The translations under genes were made by a program, and so were the position numbers. DNA of 64,000 nt from Brugia malayi. Its lineage: Eukaryota; Nematoda; Chromadorea; Rhabditida; Onchocercidae. The stretch lies in NCBI RefSeq assembly GCF_000002995.4, contig NW_025062477.1, positions 1,382,001 through 1,446,000 of the forward strand, given 5' to 3'. Shown here one piece after another: positions 25,222 to 37,593 of this stretch (the stretch's first letter is position 1; the number at the start of each line of letters is the position of its first letter). Below the pieces are notes generated by a model. It was not told the origin of the DNA. It searched no databases and saw nothing but the letters and a program-made list of their open reading frames with translations.

Positions 25222-26624
25222 TGATTTTTTCAATTTCAAAATTTGTTTTATTTTGGCAGTGAAATAATGTTTGATATTCTGTTGACATAAAGTTTTTGTC
25301 CAATATGTTCGTTGATTTGTGCAACAATTAATTTTATAAAATATTTAAAAGTCTAACGTTTAAAAAATACTCTGGTCAAATGATCATTTTGTATATAGCC
25401 GGTATAAATTGATATCTAGCAAATTTAGTTTTTGACAGCTTTTTTTAAAAAAAAAAAAAAAAAAATTCTGTTAAGAGAGAATTTTTTAAAGTAAATATAA
25501 GTTTTGTCAGTAATTCATTGCCATATACACAAAATTTACTACGTTTTGTCTTCCAAAATGTGATCGAGATGCAAACATTTTGTGTACTGGATAAAATAGT
25601 TTGATTATTTTTAACTTAATTAATTTAATTTTGGGCCTTCCACATTCCTTGAAAAAAATTAAGCAAGAAACAATACATTTTCTATCTTGTTAAAATAATC
25701 GATTGTCTGGATTTCAGTAATTCATAACATGAAATCAGTAATTTAGTAAGACAATAATGCTGACAAATTGACAAGAAAATAAGAAATAATGACAAATTTG
25801 TAAGCGTTTTTTTGATGAACAAAATAAAAAACTTAGAAAAGACTGAGAAATCGTAAGAATAACTGAATTTAAAGCTACAAATTCATGCTTTATATATTAA
25901 TAAGCAACTTTAGAGAATATAAAAGTAGCAAAATTTTGTAGTAAATGTTACGAATAGCTTGAGCAGTGCTAAATTAAAGTACTACATTACTCAAATCTGG
26001 CTTCAGATTTCTAAAATGTACATAATTTTAGCGAAATTTGGGAGTTTCGTACTGTATAAATTCAAGAAAGTAAGAAATTAAATATAAACTACTCAAATTA
26101 GTTTAAGATGAAAAAAGACTAATTACAAACTGATATAAAAGAAAAGCCCAAAAATTATACTTAAGAAGATACAAATGAAAGCATATTTTTTATAAAAACT
26201 GAAGAATCCATCCGTGAATATAAACAAAGTTATGAATCGTCTTCAATAATATGTTTAGTACTCACCAAAATATATAGCAGTACTTTGGAAAATTCCTTCA
26301 AAAACTCTCATTGAAATCGAAATACTTTTACTTATGGGTTGTTGTCAAGGTTAATAGTGTTTAAAAATTTAATTTTATAATAGAAGTAAAATATATTTAT
26401 AGTGTTTAAAAAAAGAAACTTAATTTTTCAAGATTAATAATGCCTAAAAAGTTAATTTTATAACAGAAAATGAAATAAATAATTATAATGAAAAGCAAAT
26501 AAATGTTTGAACTGAACATTATTTTGTTGCTAAAATTTCATGACCAAAAACTAACCATAAATAAACATAACTGAATTGCAAACCATTAAAATGTATATAA
26601 TTAGAAGTATTGATCACAATATTT
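25222..26624. other. Intergenic between two convergent LITAF genes
   Basis: About 1.4 kb of AT-rich DNA with no exon on either strand. It should contain both 3' ends. A poly(A) run lies at about 25447. Confidence 0.5.
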
Positions 26625-27353
26625 TTATACCCTAGTGAAACGTCCAAGGTTTCGTTTGCAGGATGGACATGAATGGATGACATCCTGACAATTATCCAGG
26701 TAGAACGGAATACAACAAAGGCACCATGGAAGAAGTAGAAAAAAACCAAGTAGAAAGCATATTCCCATAACAATCCATGGAAGCGCACCAACTATCCTTT
26801 GTATTGATGTTACAACATGTGCCTATTTCAAAATGATTAATTTTTCAACGAAAATTTCAAACAAATCATATAATAATTTGCTTTGTCTTTTAAGCATTTT
26901 TAAACGCTCGATAAAATAATTAACATAGAAGAAATAATATTAAATAATAATTAAGCATAAGTAAAATGCAATAACAATAGCAATTATAAAATCTAATTTC
27001 CTAATCTGAAAATTTCAGATCAGCATATAATTTTTAAATTTTATTAAAAATTTACAATTTTTTTTTTTTTTTTTGCAAAAAAAACTACAAACCTGACAAT
27101 ATGGACAATCGGTTTCAATCGGATTTGGTCCAAAAATAGGTGTAGTTGAGGAAATTAAATTAACACGGAATGGCGTAGTAGTAGTAGTAGTAGTAGCAAC
27201 ATTTTCATCAGTATTAGTTATATTTGTTGCTGCTAAAGATGGTAATGGTGCAGGACATGAAGAAATACTAGTGATATCAGTGTTAGTAGAATTGCTATTA
27301 TCAGTGTTATGAATTTCTTCGTATTTTGGTGGAGGATAATCGCCAGCAAACAT
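26625..27353 (-). CDS. LITAF-domain membrane-associated protein 2
   Basis: Two phase-0 exons, 27353-27093 and 26822-26625, give 152 residues. The N-terminus begins MFAGDYPPPKYEEI, containing a PPxY-type motif (PPKY) of the sort that recruits Nedd4 ubiquitin ligases in LITAF proteins. A Ser/Thr-rich linker with a run of seven threonines follows. The LITAF domain has CPYCQ at the end of exon 1, the hydrophobic insert VGALPWIVMGICFLLGFFLL with PWCLCCIPFYLDNCQD, and the second knuckle HSCPSCKRNLGRF. The Cys-rich insert makes this copy closer to canonical LITAF than the neighbour at 24312. The two genes share the intron position directly after the first CxxC knuckle. Other start codons exist upstream (27389), but 27353 gives the proline-rich start usual for the family. 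Confidence 0.9.
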
Positions 27354-28457
27354 TATGAAACGAACATTAGTGAACAATAAACTCACCAAAATTCAATCAC
27401 CAAGAAATTAGTCTAAAATACATAAGTTAAAATTGATAAATAAAAAAAGTTAACATATCACATAATTCAAGAATAATGCAAAATTGTAAAATGAAAAAAA
27501 AAAAAAAAAAACTTGATAAAATATGTTTTCATCAGATTTCAGAACTCATTAAATTTCTGATATATGTATATCTCTTGAATTGTTTAATCTAAAATGTAAT
27601 GTTTACTTATATTTTTAGTTTAGAAATAGCTATCATAGATTGATAAGCAGTGCAAATTAAGCCTATGACAAGTTTAGATCACTACAGTGTAGCACAAATG
27701 AGAGCAGCTCTTCTCTTCTTCTTCTGAAAAAATTTTCTGCTCAATAATAATTGATGAGATTCCGCAACAGAAAAGCAAAACTGGTAAATGAATTTGAAAA
27801 GTTTTCAATAATTATTTTTGTATTTCCTTCTGCTTTAGCACACAATTCATTTCATTGATCACTTAAACCATTTAATTTCTATCAATTAACTAACTTATTC
27901 AGCGAATCAACAATTTCACATAATTTAAAAAAAAACTTTCAAAAAAATGTCAAAAAAGCAAAGAAAAACAATGTCAAAGAATTTTAAAAAAAAGTGAGAG
28001 AAAAGAAACTAAAACGATTATATATATATATATATATTATATATACAGTTTAGTTAGTAAAAATAATCCATTATTTTTAATTTTTGTTTTAAAGTGACTA
28101 TGCAGTCAAGTTGCAATCAAATTTATTAACAGAAACAGAATATCTGATGACCTAAACTATATGATCATTTTAAATCAGTACTTTATTACTGATCTATCTT
28201 CCACATACAAATAAACTGCTCAAGTCTCAATTTTTTAATAAATAAAAAAAAGTGTAAATTTTTCAATCGAATTATAAATAAGGTTACATAAACTGATTAG
28301 CAAATTAGTGCATGTAATTTCAATTTGTTACCTGTTCTCACCTATGACAGACACTAATAACAAAGTTATAAGAATATAGTTTTGAAATTTTAAGAAAAAA
28401 AATTTTAAGAATCATTACAATTAGACATACACTTGAAATAGTAGAGTATATGCCATG

Positions 28458-28503
<46 letters not shown>

Positions 28504-29062
28504 AAGAAGTAAGAAAGATCAGTAATAATTATTCCTATATTTTATAAACATAATTTTAACATATGTCAATGTTAATCCTGAATTCAACTTATGTTGTAAA
28601 ATTAATTAGCACATTTTTTTTTCAGGTGAGTCAGACAATAGTTTACAAGTTATCTTCTAAACCTAAACAAATAAATAAAAGAAATGTAGTTAAACATTTG
28701 GGCTGGTTTCACTTATTTTGACAAAATATTATACTGGAAAAAAGATCTTAAAATCGAGGTAGTAATGTTACTCCAACACGAATACTAATATATGTAAGCC
28801 ACGAAGAGTACTTCTGAAAAACAAAAAAATTGATCAAATAATTACAAGTATGAATTGGAAAACCTTTATTTGTATTAACTTTGAAAAATATTCACATGTA
28901 CTGCAGCTAATCATCACAAACTTATGAAACAGTAATAGTAATAGATAATGAAGAGGGTACTGAACAGGGAAGGTCCCATATCTTTGTAACAACTTTGTAA
29001 CAATTTCTTTTTAAAAATATTAAAAAAAGGCATAATAAGTGAGTAATAATGTGAAAGTGTAA
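27354..29062. other. Intergenic, AT-rich
   Basis: No exon was supported. It includes a TA run at about 28020-28045 and the GT/GA microsatellite at 28458-28500, listed separately. Confidence 0.5.
28458..28500 (+). repeat. Compound (GT)n(GA)n microsatellite
   Basis: A GT dinucleotide run passes directly into a GA run of about 14 units. Such loci are usually length-polymorphic. Confidence 0.9.
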
Positions 29063-30237
<1,175 letters not shown>

Positions 30238-30945
30238 TCACGGTCGCGACTCTACTAATTCTCTAATATTCTTTTCCGACTCGGCTAAATTTTTCTCTAG
30301 ATATTTTCTTTGATGATCGATTGCAGCTATTTTTTCTTTTGCTTTCACAATCTATAAATGAAATTTTTAAAAAAGTTGAAAATCTCCAAAATAAAATTTA
30401 AATTAGAATATTTGGAATATTGAAAAATAAAGTTCGACATTCCGAAATCATTCCTTTAATAAAAGCCTAACAATGAGTGAAAGAAAAAAGAGTTAAAGTT
30501 TAATTCAGTACTTCGAGCTAAGATATAGCTGACACTGTTATAAAGAGAAAATAACAAACAACAGATTGATATGCTTAATATTACGCAGTTCTAGAAAAAT
30601 CATGCATCACTTTTCAACGTGATGAAACAATTCATTATTGGTTATTTCTAATTTCACCTCAATAAAAATATAAGGAAGAAATTTTTCAATCCAAATGTGA
30701 TAAAATCTTCAACTTTCAGCTTACTTCTTGTTCATGTCGTATGATCTCTGATTCTACGGTTCCTTTGGCAAACATTCGCCCAATACTCATATATACAGGC
30801 GTATTCTTGTCTAACTCCAAAAGCTGTGCCTTGGTTAGCTCTGCTATTCGTCGATTCTAGAAGTCGTAAAGCAAAATATGACTTTTCAGTTGTAGTTAAC
30901 TGCTGTCTTAATATTGAGGCAGTAACTAATTAGGTTTAATAAGTT

Positions 30946-30990
<45 letters not shown>

Positions 30991-31500
30991 AAAATTCGGT
31001 CTTGACTAAACGTTATCCGTGAAGCACTATAAATCAAAAATCTGTTGTTACATAAATCTTGACTTTCAAATCACACAATTCTTTATGTAAAGTAATGGCA
31101 AAATACCTGCTCCTGTTGCTTCTTTAATGAATCACCAAGTTGTAAACGGCGATTTGTATCAGCCACTTTGGTCTGTAACTCTCTGAACGCCTAAAATTAA
31201 AAGTGAGAAATGATTAAATAAGAAAAAAAGAATTCTAAAAAAATTAATGAATGATGGTGAACATGACATTTATTATGATCAAAAATAAACAGCACGGTGC
31301 GACACTTCTACTGTTTTTTTTTACTATCGCTGTAGAATAAACATTCATTTTCTCTGTTAACATATCGCACTCAAATATGAGATAATGCTTAGCAAAAAAC
31401 TAAATACACAATAAATTTCAGTTTTCTTTGAGACAGAATTCTAACGTTTACATAGGAATGAACAAACCTTTTTTAATTGTACCGAATAGTCGTCTGCCAT
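30238..31500 (-). CDS. pfd-1: Prefoldin subunit 1
   Basis: Four phase-0 exons, 31500-31468, 31190-31107, 30856-30725 and 30351-30238, give 120 residues (human PFDN1 has 122). It begins MADDYSVQLKKAFRELQTKV, a long amphipathic coiled-coil helix. The beta-hairpin region has TPVYMSIGRMF, matching the family's MYEGVGRMF, and the second helix ends ESEKNIRELVESRP. Beta-type prefoldin subunits have this helix-hairpin-helix form. Prefoldin is a cytosolic hexamer that passes nascent actin and tubulin to the CCT chaperonin. An acceptor (TTTTTTAG) lies about 30 bases before the ATG. A 40-base poly(A) run (plus strand, 30951-30989) lies in intron 2. Confidence 0.95.
30949..30989 (+). repeat. Long poly(A) tract in pfd-1 intron
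   Basis: About 40 consecutive A on the plus strand, the longest homopolymer seen in the window. It lies in intron 2 of pfd-1 and reads as poly(T) on the transcribed strand. Confidence 0.9.
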
Positions 31501-32175
31501 AACTGACGACCAATTGAAGGCAAATATCTAAAAAACGGGAAACAATAAATTTAAGAATAAATTTAAAATAAAATCAACAAAACTAAAATAATAGCCTCTA
31601 ACCGTGTAGCTGTAATTATAAAGTCGAAAATATATTTACAGCCAATCTAGAATTCATCTGAGTTAAATATCCTTTTAAAACCTCATAAACAATTAATCTT
31701 TTAAGCACAACCGCCGTATAAATTTTGGTAGATAAAATTGAACAGTAAAAAATAAGATCTCACGGACATAGACCATTTCATTTCGCTGCAAGCGATATGT
31801 TAAGAACTAGAAGTTTAGAGTTATGAAAAAAAAAAACAACTCGAACCAATAATTTATCATGGAATGTTAATAAACAACAAAATCAGAAACAAAATTACCC
31901 ACATAAATGACCAAAAAGTAGATACTGACCTGTACAAATTTTAATATATTTCAATAACCAAATGCATAACAATCTCAAGTATGCATTCAATATTATTGAT
32001 AAGATTTACATACAAAAAATATTTTTATAGTACGCACATAAGCAAACGTGAACCTGCAAATTTGTTTGAAAGCGTTATTTATACTAGAATGAACTATGAT
32101 AAAATTAGAATGAACAATAAATTGTTCAGAAATCATATATTTCAGACTAAGTACATAATAAAACACGCAAACAAG
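31501..32175. other. Spacer between pfd-1 and upstream gene
   Basis: About 675 bases of AT-rich sequence with no supported exon. The plus-strand frame at 31981-32205 has no splice context or recognisable similarity. Confidence 0.5.
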
Positions 32176-32910
32176 TCAAGTATATTTTGTGATAAAAGCA
32201 CATAAATCATTAAAAAGAACTGGATCGACCTTCTTGATATTTTTGGCCACCGACTGATATGCCAACAGCTTGCTGATGAAGTCAATTGTTTCACAATTTT
32301 CATCACAAATTAATTGCTGAAAGCAAAAACACATTATAAGAAATTCCAAAATATAAAGAGAAAAATTTATTGATTTCCAGCCTTGAAATCTCTTTCTTCG
32401 ATTCCATATAACTTTCGAGAAAAGTAATGAAATCAACAAATAATTGTTTCAGCCAATTCAAACTTCGAAAAATCAAAATAATAAGAGCGAGACTTTTTTA
32501 AAAATGCAAGGTACATCTAGCTCGAATTCAAAAAGATAAGAAATGAAAAAACAAGCTTATGTTCTTCCTCACCGCATCCTCAAGAGCCTTCGGTTTACTG
32601 CTTCCGACATCACTGCTGTTGTCCGTAACAGATATATCAAGCATGGCAAGTTTCTCCTCCACCGTTTCAACCGGTACATCTTGCAAGCCATCATCAATGA
32701 CACGTGCATAACATGCAAGAACAGGATAATCAGGAAAATACAAGAGTTGTGCAGCAACGTAAACCTAAAAAGATAAAAATGACTAATCAAAAAAAAAAAT
32801 GATTTTTTAATTACTGTCTTCGAAGCTGATAATATAATCTCCTTCATAAATCATTACGAGCGCTGGAATGTTTCAACATTCAGTGCAAGATTAAGCATAT
32901 ATATATATAT

Positions 32911-32948
<38 letters not shown>

Positions 32949-34380
32949 GATAGCGTTAGCTGCTAAACTAATTTTCTATCCGATCAAGTCACCAACTGGT
33001 TAGGTTGTCGATGATCCGAGCTGCAGTGATTTATCGATTGTTAATAAATCCCAAAAACATGTTCAACTATATTTCATTATTGCCAAATCGTTACGATCTT
33101 TTGTCAAAATCTTACAATGTCATTGATATTAGAATATTTTACCTGAATGGCCTTCGCTTTCTTCAAGTCTTGTTCACGAATAATATGAGCAAAATCAAAT
33201 GAATGAACATATGCAAAGCCTTTGTCTTTATCATTTCTATCAAACAATTGTAAAATACAAATGTTCTTTTCATTGAAAGAATGAAATCGGCCCTGAAAAT
33301 AGAAATGAATGCAACATCAGTATACATCATTTTACGATTAATTTATCCCCAATGAATTACTATCAATTCTTTCTGCATAAAAAAGGAGCAGTGGAAATTT
33401 AAAAGCGCTAGCAGTCAAATACGTATGTAATTTTTGACATCAATTTTTCTTACTATCTAAACATGTGGAAAAATTACCGAAAAGCTTCAACCCATCTTAC
33501 CAGGCATCTTCTGATGCTTTGGGCAAATTTTGGATCGTCGCAATCTTCACGCCTAGCAGTCCGAGCCTCCCAGAACGAATTGAAGTTAGCTTCGCATGCC
33601 GCAACTGATATAACACCACAATATACCCAAGTAAGTGGACTTGCATTAAACTTTTTACAAACTGCAAAAAATATCAACTAATACATGGAAAAAAAGTTAC
33701 TTACTGCCGTTAAACCATCCTAGGTTTAGAATGAATGAAATGATTCAATTATGATTAAAAATCAACAACATTAAAGTTTGTCATTTAGATAATGAATATA
33801 ATGAACATACAAAAATTGATAACTAACGATTTTTATTCAAATAAACGCGACCCAAATATGGGCTCAGTCCAATGCTACTTCCAAATGTGACATTCCCTAT
33901 GAACACCGGTGTTTGGATACGTAAATTCATTGTACCCGTTTTAGAGAGTGATGTGGCTGTGGGCAATGGTTCATCGATAGCTTTTGGTTTTCCGGCATCA
34001 ATAAAATTACAATAGATACGTTCAAATGTCTGAAATGATAACTGTTGACAACCGTCAATTTCAATAAGTTTTCATCCTAGTTTACAAATACAAAAGCCAA
34101 CTATGCAGTAATCTCCACTGATCAGTGTTATACCTTCACTTACCAGAACAGGATCCGTATTCTGTTCAACTTCAACTGAAAGCCAGTTGCTTAATTGTAC
34201 CAAATCCTTATCGAAATTGCGCATAATAAGTACGCGTCCATAACCTTTCGCATGAATAATACCATAATTCATTCCCAGATCTACGTTAACAACAACACCC
34301 ACAGCCACTGGTTTTATTGCTTGTTCACTCATCTTTCGGAAAATGAAACGGACTTCACTCTTCCCTACTGTTTCGATCAT
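32176..34380 (-). CDS. Unrecognised 341-357 aa protein, seven exons with a 15-nt micro-exon
   Basis: I do not recognise this protein. Exons: 34380-34144, 34029-33852, 33719-33705, 33661-33501, 33292-33143, 32764-32573 and 32316-32176, with consistent phases. The start is either 34380 (MIETVGKSEV) or 34332 (MSEQAIKPVAVG). Exon 1 encodes a probable small beta domain (VGVVVNVDLGMNYGIIHAKG). Later exons are globular with WFNG..CKKF, TWVYCGVISVAACEANFN and SFDFAHIIREQDLKKAK, then an acidic, Ser-rich linker (VTDNSSDVGSSKPK) and a helical C-terminus (ETIDFISKLLAYQSVAKNIK). No signal peptide or membrane segment is evident. The least certain point is exon 2's end, where a weak donor GTCGCG (33851) is needed to reach the 15-nt exon in phase. 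It probably acts in cytosol or nucleus. It lies between rpl-41 and pfd-1 on the same strand. Confidence 0.75.
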
Positions 34381-35168
34381 CCATTGTGCTTTATCACGAC
34401 GAAAACAACGAAATAGCTACGTTCAACTTTCTTCAAATGATAAGAGATCACGACTTTTGCGCTTTATCCCACGTTTTTATACAACCACACCGACCTAAAA
34501 TATCGCTCTAACACTTCATTCAAGAGATCTCTTGTTACTTCCTGTTCCATCCACTGCTTCTCAATCTACAATCCACTTACTGCTACCAGAAATGTCTCTC
34601 ATTTAGACGGACACTTTGCAAAATATCTACATCACAAAATATATGTTACTGCATCTCCCATGATCATTCCTGTACCATTTCAGAACTGTAGCTCCAACAT
34701 ATATGCAAATATACGATATATGTATTACATGGAATGTACGTTCATGTAACAAAATGGCTAGGATAGATATTTTATTTTAGCGACAACAGTAGAAACTTCT
34801 GTCAAGTGTAACGTTAGCAATATAAAAACAACCATAAGAAAGAGCAAAAAACTGAGGAGCAAAGAACAACGACGAGATTGACTGATAAAGTTCACCTCCC
34901 AGATAATGTGGTCAAGTCCTATTTGATTATATGCAAAGTTGAATTAATTAGAAACCTAAGTGCTCTGAGAAATAATTTTGCTTTACCACTGTAACAAATT
35001 ACGTTTAAATCCTTTTACTGCTTCCTTGCATAAAATAGGTACAGCTACAACAACATTATTTCAAAAAGATGAGCAGAATGGAAGTTATCCGAAGATCCAG
35101 ATTTAAACTGAAGCTGACTGCAATCCACAGAATATTTCAGGGCCTCCTTCCCCCACTTCCAACATTAA
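34381..35168. other. Spacer between unrecognised gene and rpl-41
   Basis: About 790 bases with no supported exon and less extreme AT content than elsewhere. A short minus-strand upstream ORF starts at 34384 and overlaps the 34380 start codon out of frame. Confidence 0.5.
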
Positions 35169-35610
35169 TCACTTCTTCGCTTGCCTTCGCTTACGCTTCA
35201 GCCGACGCATACGCTTTTTACGCCACTAAAAGTAAACGTGATTAAGCCAATTAATTAAAGTTTCTCCAAAAAACATCACTTCACAAGGCTACCGCAGTCT
35301 CAGATTCCAAACCAATAATTCTAAACAAATAATCTTCCCACTGTATTCTACATTTGCATAAATGGAAACTTAGAATTAAAGGCACCGTTAAAAATCAGGT
35401 TAATACACCCATCTGTTCTAGCTTTAAAAAGTGTCCAGGAAGTTGCAAAATAAACCGCGATAAAGCAGCAGCAAGAAGTTTGACAAGTTATATAGAAACT
35501 CTCGCTTACATTAACAAAACCTCATTATATCTTATGCAGCTGCAAGGTCTAAATATTAGAACTCGCTGAACGAAAACAAAAAAAAAAAAAAATCAAACCT
35601 TGTCTCTCAT
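35169..35610 (-). CDS. rpl-41: Ribosomal protein L41 (eL41), 22 residues
   Basis: Two phase-0 exons, 35610-35599 (MRDK) and 35225-35169 (WRKKRMRRLKRKRRQAKK, stop TGA), give a 22-residue protein. It matches eL41, whose usual form is 25 residues starting MRAKWRKKRMRRLKRKRR; the first 18 positions agree except residue 3, and the C-terminus is shorter. eL41 is a single basic helix bridging the two ribosomal subunits. An intron after codon 4 makes exon 1 only 12 coding bases, so automated annotation would probably miss the gene. A pyrimidine stretch with an AG lies shortly upstream of the ATG. It is the first gene of the minus-strand cluster rpl-41, unrecognised gene, pfd-1, rpb-10. Confidence 0.93.
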
Positions 35611-37593
35611 TTTTACGCTACTTCTCTCCTAGCAATCAATACTGAAGCAGAAAGAGCGCACAGTTTTCAGATCAAGTAAATCTGAATGATACCGAAGATT
35701 GTCCTGAAAACAAACAACGATAAAGACTGGCCTATGCTACTCTTGTTTTGTAACGGATAGTAATGAATCGGTCAAAAATACACGATTTCGAGTCAACCCG
35801 CAACCCGTAACACTCAACCTGCCAACTCACGACTCATCATTCCACCCGCCGCACTGAAGGGACCCACACTAACGGAAAGAACTGCAGCCTATAATAACAA
35901 ACGTGCTTTTCTACCTCTTACCGACTTCTCTGCTAGGATTATTTGAATTTGTTGCAACTCAAAATCTATTTTAATTATTTTTAATAAATAAAAATGTAAG
36001 TAACAAAAGTTCAATTTTTGCAATAAATGTTTTTCTGTCAAAAAACCAGCGAAAAATTCACTGAAAATAAATTTAAAATTTTACGAAATTTTTTCCTAAT
36101 ACAAACATGATTTAAAAAATACGTAAGAAGTGTTAAAATAATGTGTTATTTGCAATGAAATTCAATGATAACATCATATGTCTCAAAGATTTTCGAAATA
36201 TAAAAGTATTCATTATCATTTCACTAAATCTTTCTCTATTTTATTTAATTTAATTTAATCTTAAAGGATAACATTGTTTTGTGATATGAAAGTAAAATTT
36301 AATATATTTGTATAACAAGTATTAATTAAATTCATAAGAGATAGCTACGCATTCACAAACTAATTCGAGCAAATTGAAACTTTGAAATTAATTAAATAAT
36401 CTTTATAAAAGTTTTTTTCCTCTTTCTTTTTTTTTTTTTTTTTTTTTTGTTTTTCATAATTCAATTATTGTAGGCACAATGAAAATCTACAAATTATTAT
36501 TTGAAACTTAAAATTGCCATCAATTAAAGCTATGATATCTGCATGAAATATTGAATTAATAAATGTAAATTATTCTGTTTCAGCTTAAAAGTTTATTTCT
36601 TGCATTGAAATTTGAATAAAAATTTGTCTCAAAATTATTTAATTAATTACGAGCTAATATTTGATGCAATCAATTGTATTATATTAATTAACGATTTTCT
36701 TAATTAATAAGATTTTTTAAATAATTATTAATTAATTTTGAACTTTCAAAGTTGAACATTTTATATTTTAATCGTTGCAAATGGATGTTAAAATAATTTT
36801 ATGATGCAATAATGCAAAGATTCTAAATTATTTTATTTTATCAGTTGACCCCAATGATAAGACAAATTAAATGCAAATTAAACTTTTAACAAACATTCTT
36901 TGATTACTTTGAAATTTACATTTTTTTTTTTTTTTGAAACTTTTCCTCCTAGCAACTTTTATTCTCATTTCAACCATTTGTGATTGTCCACTTTTCTCCA
37001 AATAAAAGTATATATTTCATTTTTTTTTTTTTTTGCATATTTTTATTGCGTATCATATTTTATTGCAAAATTTGTTATAAAAAATCAAAGAAAAAAAAAT
37101 TTTTTGATCTTTTATTTTAGTTAGCAGTAAGTTTTGTGATCTTTTATAAAATATTATTACTATGAGATTTCAAAGTATAAATAAAATGAAGCAAGAAAAC
37201 TTCAAAGAAATTTAATGATATGAAGTTTAACATTTGTAGATTGATGTATTGGATTACTTGATAATTATACATCTATTAATATTCAATTTATTTTGATTTA
37301 AAAATAAATAAATAAATAAAGAGATATCTCTAAAAGCTTAATTCAGCTTAATGAAATTCTTAAGAATTTAAACTTTATATTAAGTATTTTGGATTAAAAC
37401 ATATAGTCTTAAAAAAAATACTTTAATTTGAAACTTTTCACATTCTATTTGAACACATACCTTTTTTTTTTTTTTTTTTTTTTTTAATTTAAAATATTCG
37501 TTTATTTTATTTTTCATAATCAGTAAAAACCTTCACATTTAGTCGATTGATTTATTTCAAAAAATTCATTTGAATCAGAAATTTTTACATCTT
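35611..37593. other. Intergenic, AT-rich
   Basis: The first 300 bases (35611-35930) are relatively GC-rich and probably hold the rpl-41 promoter. The rest is A/T-dominated with poly(T) runs near 36430, 36920, 37020 and 37461. No exon was supported. Confidence 0.55.
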
